From NCBI GenBank assembly GCA_003149555.1, contig QCWE01000018.1:1-6959 (forward strand): a stretch of 6,959 bases of DNA, in the 5' to 3' direction. Shown piece by piece: positions 6,601-6,959 of the stretch. The DNA is from Candidatus Aquiluna sp. XM-24bin5. GTDB lineage: Bacteria > Actinomycetota > Actinomycetia > Actinomycetales > Microbacteriaceae. The notes under the pieces are model-generated. The model saw only the letters and a program-made list of their open reading frames with translations, searched no databases and was not told the DNA's origin. The first letter of the stretch is position 1, and each line of letters starts with the position of its first letter. Position numbers and translations under genes: made by a program.

Positions 6601-6885
6601 CCGGTCGCCGTGACCCCGCTGGAGATTTTTTCGGATGTGGCTGACTACTGCATCCAACTGCCTGGGACATCAGCTGCTGAAATGGCGCACGGGATTGCAG
6701 GTGTGATGGATAGGATGGGTGGGGAAGACTGGCGTGATCTTGATGCCGAGTTGGAAGACATGCTGGTCCGGTCTCGTGCGTATGTCAGCGCACGGTCTTA
6801 TGCCGTGCTCGGTCCTCGCTTGAAGGGAATGCTGACGGCGCTTTGGGATGACCAGCAGAACGGGCTTCATAACAAGTCTCTATGA
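3652..6885 (+). CDS. Fused methyltransferase and double glycosyltransferase (WsaE/WbdA-like polysaccharide synthase)
   Basis: This 1077-residue protein has three enzymatic parts. Residues about 1-215 form a class I SAM-dependent methyltransferase: motif I LDLGCGRGEW (45-54), acidic VDLDEG (68-73), HLIEHLPFE (109-117) and LRVLAPGGLLVLETPNPEN (127-145). Residues about 240-300 form a charged helix, strongly basic from 262. Residues about 320-680 form a GT4-like GT-B domain with VSSCFPRKGVDALVKAW (489-505) and the E-x7-E motif EGFGLPVAE (Glu575, Glu583). Residues about 690-1065 form a second GT-B domain, with YNARCGIATYSEHL (699-712), YGFFLPNKG (878-886) and ESASGAVR (969-976). The order methyltransferase-GT-GT matches that of WsaE, a polyrhamnan synthase of similar size, and the two-GT part recalls WbdA. 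It is probably cytoplasmic, at the inner membrane face, extending a lipid-linked glycan. The ATG at 3652 has GAGGGA just upstream. Sugar specificity, and whether methylation ends the chain, are inferences. Confidence 0.87.
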   Translation: MTHTTFYHAFEAAFRGSREEILARLEGYRTFLVPLSQSEIPKSALDLGCGRGEWLETLQRFGFDPCGVDLDEGMLADCIAVDLPAERREALDALAATADESLGILSAFHLIEHLPFEAVRTIVTDGLRVLAPGGLLVLETPNPENVEVGTVTFHNDNTHVAPIPPNVLKFLAEYAGYAKVKLLRLNSSPLQNPKAVGMSDVLFKASPDYALVAQKAGPATVMATTDAAFAAATGPSTRDLAEAYDRTIDELRREIARLKETKKTRFYYRSKKIQKLHKQITRWFGIRRERRRFKAAEARRAVSHNVPLIDRRQPWTPVALPNMLRWRIEGPFDSTYSLALVNRELARALERQGVKVSLKSAEGPGDFDPDPAFLAGNPDLTAMQTANRDPVDTVSRNMYPPRVTGMRNALPGLHCYAWEETGFPSDYVASFNDVLRYLTVTSNHVRKIMIDNGVFVPAYTVGNGVDHFEAITPEPVYDLPKAGRLFLHVSSCFPRKGVDALVKAWAQAFTRRDDVALLIKSFPNPHNDIADQITALRTAHPDLAPITVIDRDLSDGQMRTLFGACDVAVFPSRAEGFGLPVAEALLMGKPVLTTGWSGQMDFSDLPLVQNIDYRFEQTKSHLDVGLSMWADPDPDHMAELMREAAKTPAPTEAERNRTREALLERFSWDKVAERSVTALRHAAARPKPIPPRVGWVTTYNARCGIATYSEHLIQHLGLPVHVLAAHTRATVSPDASLNELVTRCWAEGRDDDLTDLLSVIQAEDLQTVMIQFNYGFFNFAHLARLIETLKEDGRQVVLTLHATDDSPHPREVQLASIREALSRCDRILVHKVLDANRMKDLGLVENVTLFPHGVLPMVETSSVSRKRPKTKPFVIGSYGFFLPNKGLPELVNAVSYLRADGRNIRLRMINAEYPVVESRNEIEEVKDQIASLALGDAIEMDTGFLPDKVALSKLSDCDLMVFGYQHSSESASGAVRYGLISGRPVAVTPLEIFSDVADYCIQLPGTSAAEMAHGIAGVMDRMGGEDWRDLDAELEDMLVRSRAYVSARSYAVLGPRLKGMLTALWDDQQNGLHNKSL

Positions 6886-6959
6886 GTGACTGTGTCTTCA
6901 GGCTGCACGTGGTTGTGTCTCGAAAGTTGTGGAAATTCTCCAGCGGCGCTCTCCGAGTG
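6882..6959 (+). CDS. Start of downstream gene, partial, unidentified
   Basis: The ATG at 6882-6884 overlaps the TGA stop of the large gene at 6883-6885 (ATGA). It opens a frame of 26 codons without a stop to the window end, beginning MSDCVFRLHVVVSRK. An ATGA overlap is typical of translationally coupled genes in one operon, which would make this another polysaccharide-biosynthesis protein. The visible residues are too few to assign a family, and no strong Shine-Dalgarno is seen. It could be a chance frame. Confidence 0.45.
   Translation, partial: MSDCVFRLHVVVSRKLWKFSSGALRV

Overview
The window looks like part of an alphaproteobacterial plasmid, or plasmid-derived region, that carries surface-polysaccharide genes. 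The evidence is a truncated RPA-type plasmid replication initiator, an adjacent origin-like block with two perfect DnaA boxes, an IS200/IS605 element, and large polysaccharide-assembly enzymes. A Rhodobacterales (roseobacter-like) source is my best guess, because RepA-type plasmids with polysaccharide and rhamnose genes ('biofilm plasmids') are known there. That assignment is an inference from gene content, not from a match.

Layout. Positions 1-571 hold an IS200/IS605-type insertion sequence: a row of short hairpins, a Y1 tyrosine transposase gene (tnpA) with intact catalytic residues but no normal start codon, and an end hairpin. It abuts and truncates repA (568-849, minus), of which only the N-terminal part remains; the repA 5' end may also carry a one-base frameshift. 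Positions 886-1310 contain no convincing gene. They hold an origin-like structure at 923-982: two DnaA boxes in inverted orientation flanking three AT-rich iteron-like repeats.

Positions 1311-3538 are two minus-strand genes, visibly AT-rich, probably one operon: a GT4-type glycosyltransferase (480 aa) followed by a sulfotransferase (245 aa). A 113-base divergent intergenic region separates them from a plus-strand operon. Its main gene (3652-6885, 1077 aa) fuses a SAM-dependent methyltransferase, a short basic helical linker and two GT-B glycosyltransferase domains, an arrangement like the WsaE/WbdA type of polymerising O-glycan synthases. A 37-codon leader ORF with a good ribosome binding site overlaps its start. 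A further gene begins through an ATGA overlap at 6882 and runs off the window.

Working model (inference): the fused enzyme extends a polysaccharide chain with two sugar-transfer activities and may methylate it. The GT4 enzyme adds another sugar and the sulfotransferase could place sulfate esters on the product. The base-composition difference between the two arms suggests the minus-strand pair was acquired separately. Because the local repA is broken, the replicon must be maintained by another replicase, or the region is now integrated elsewhere.
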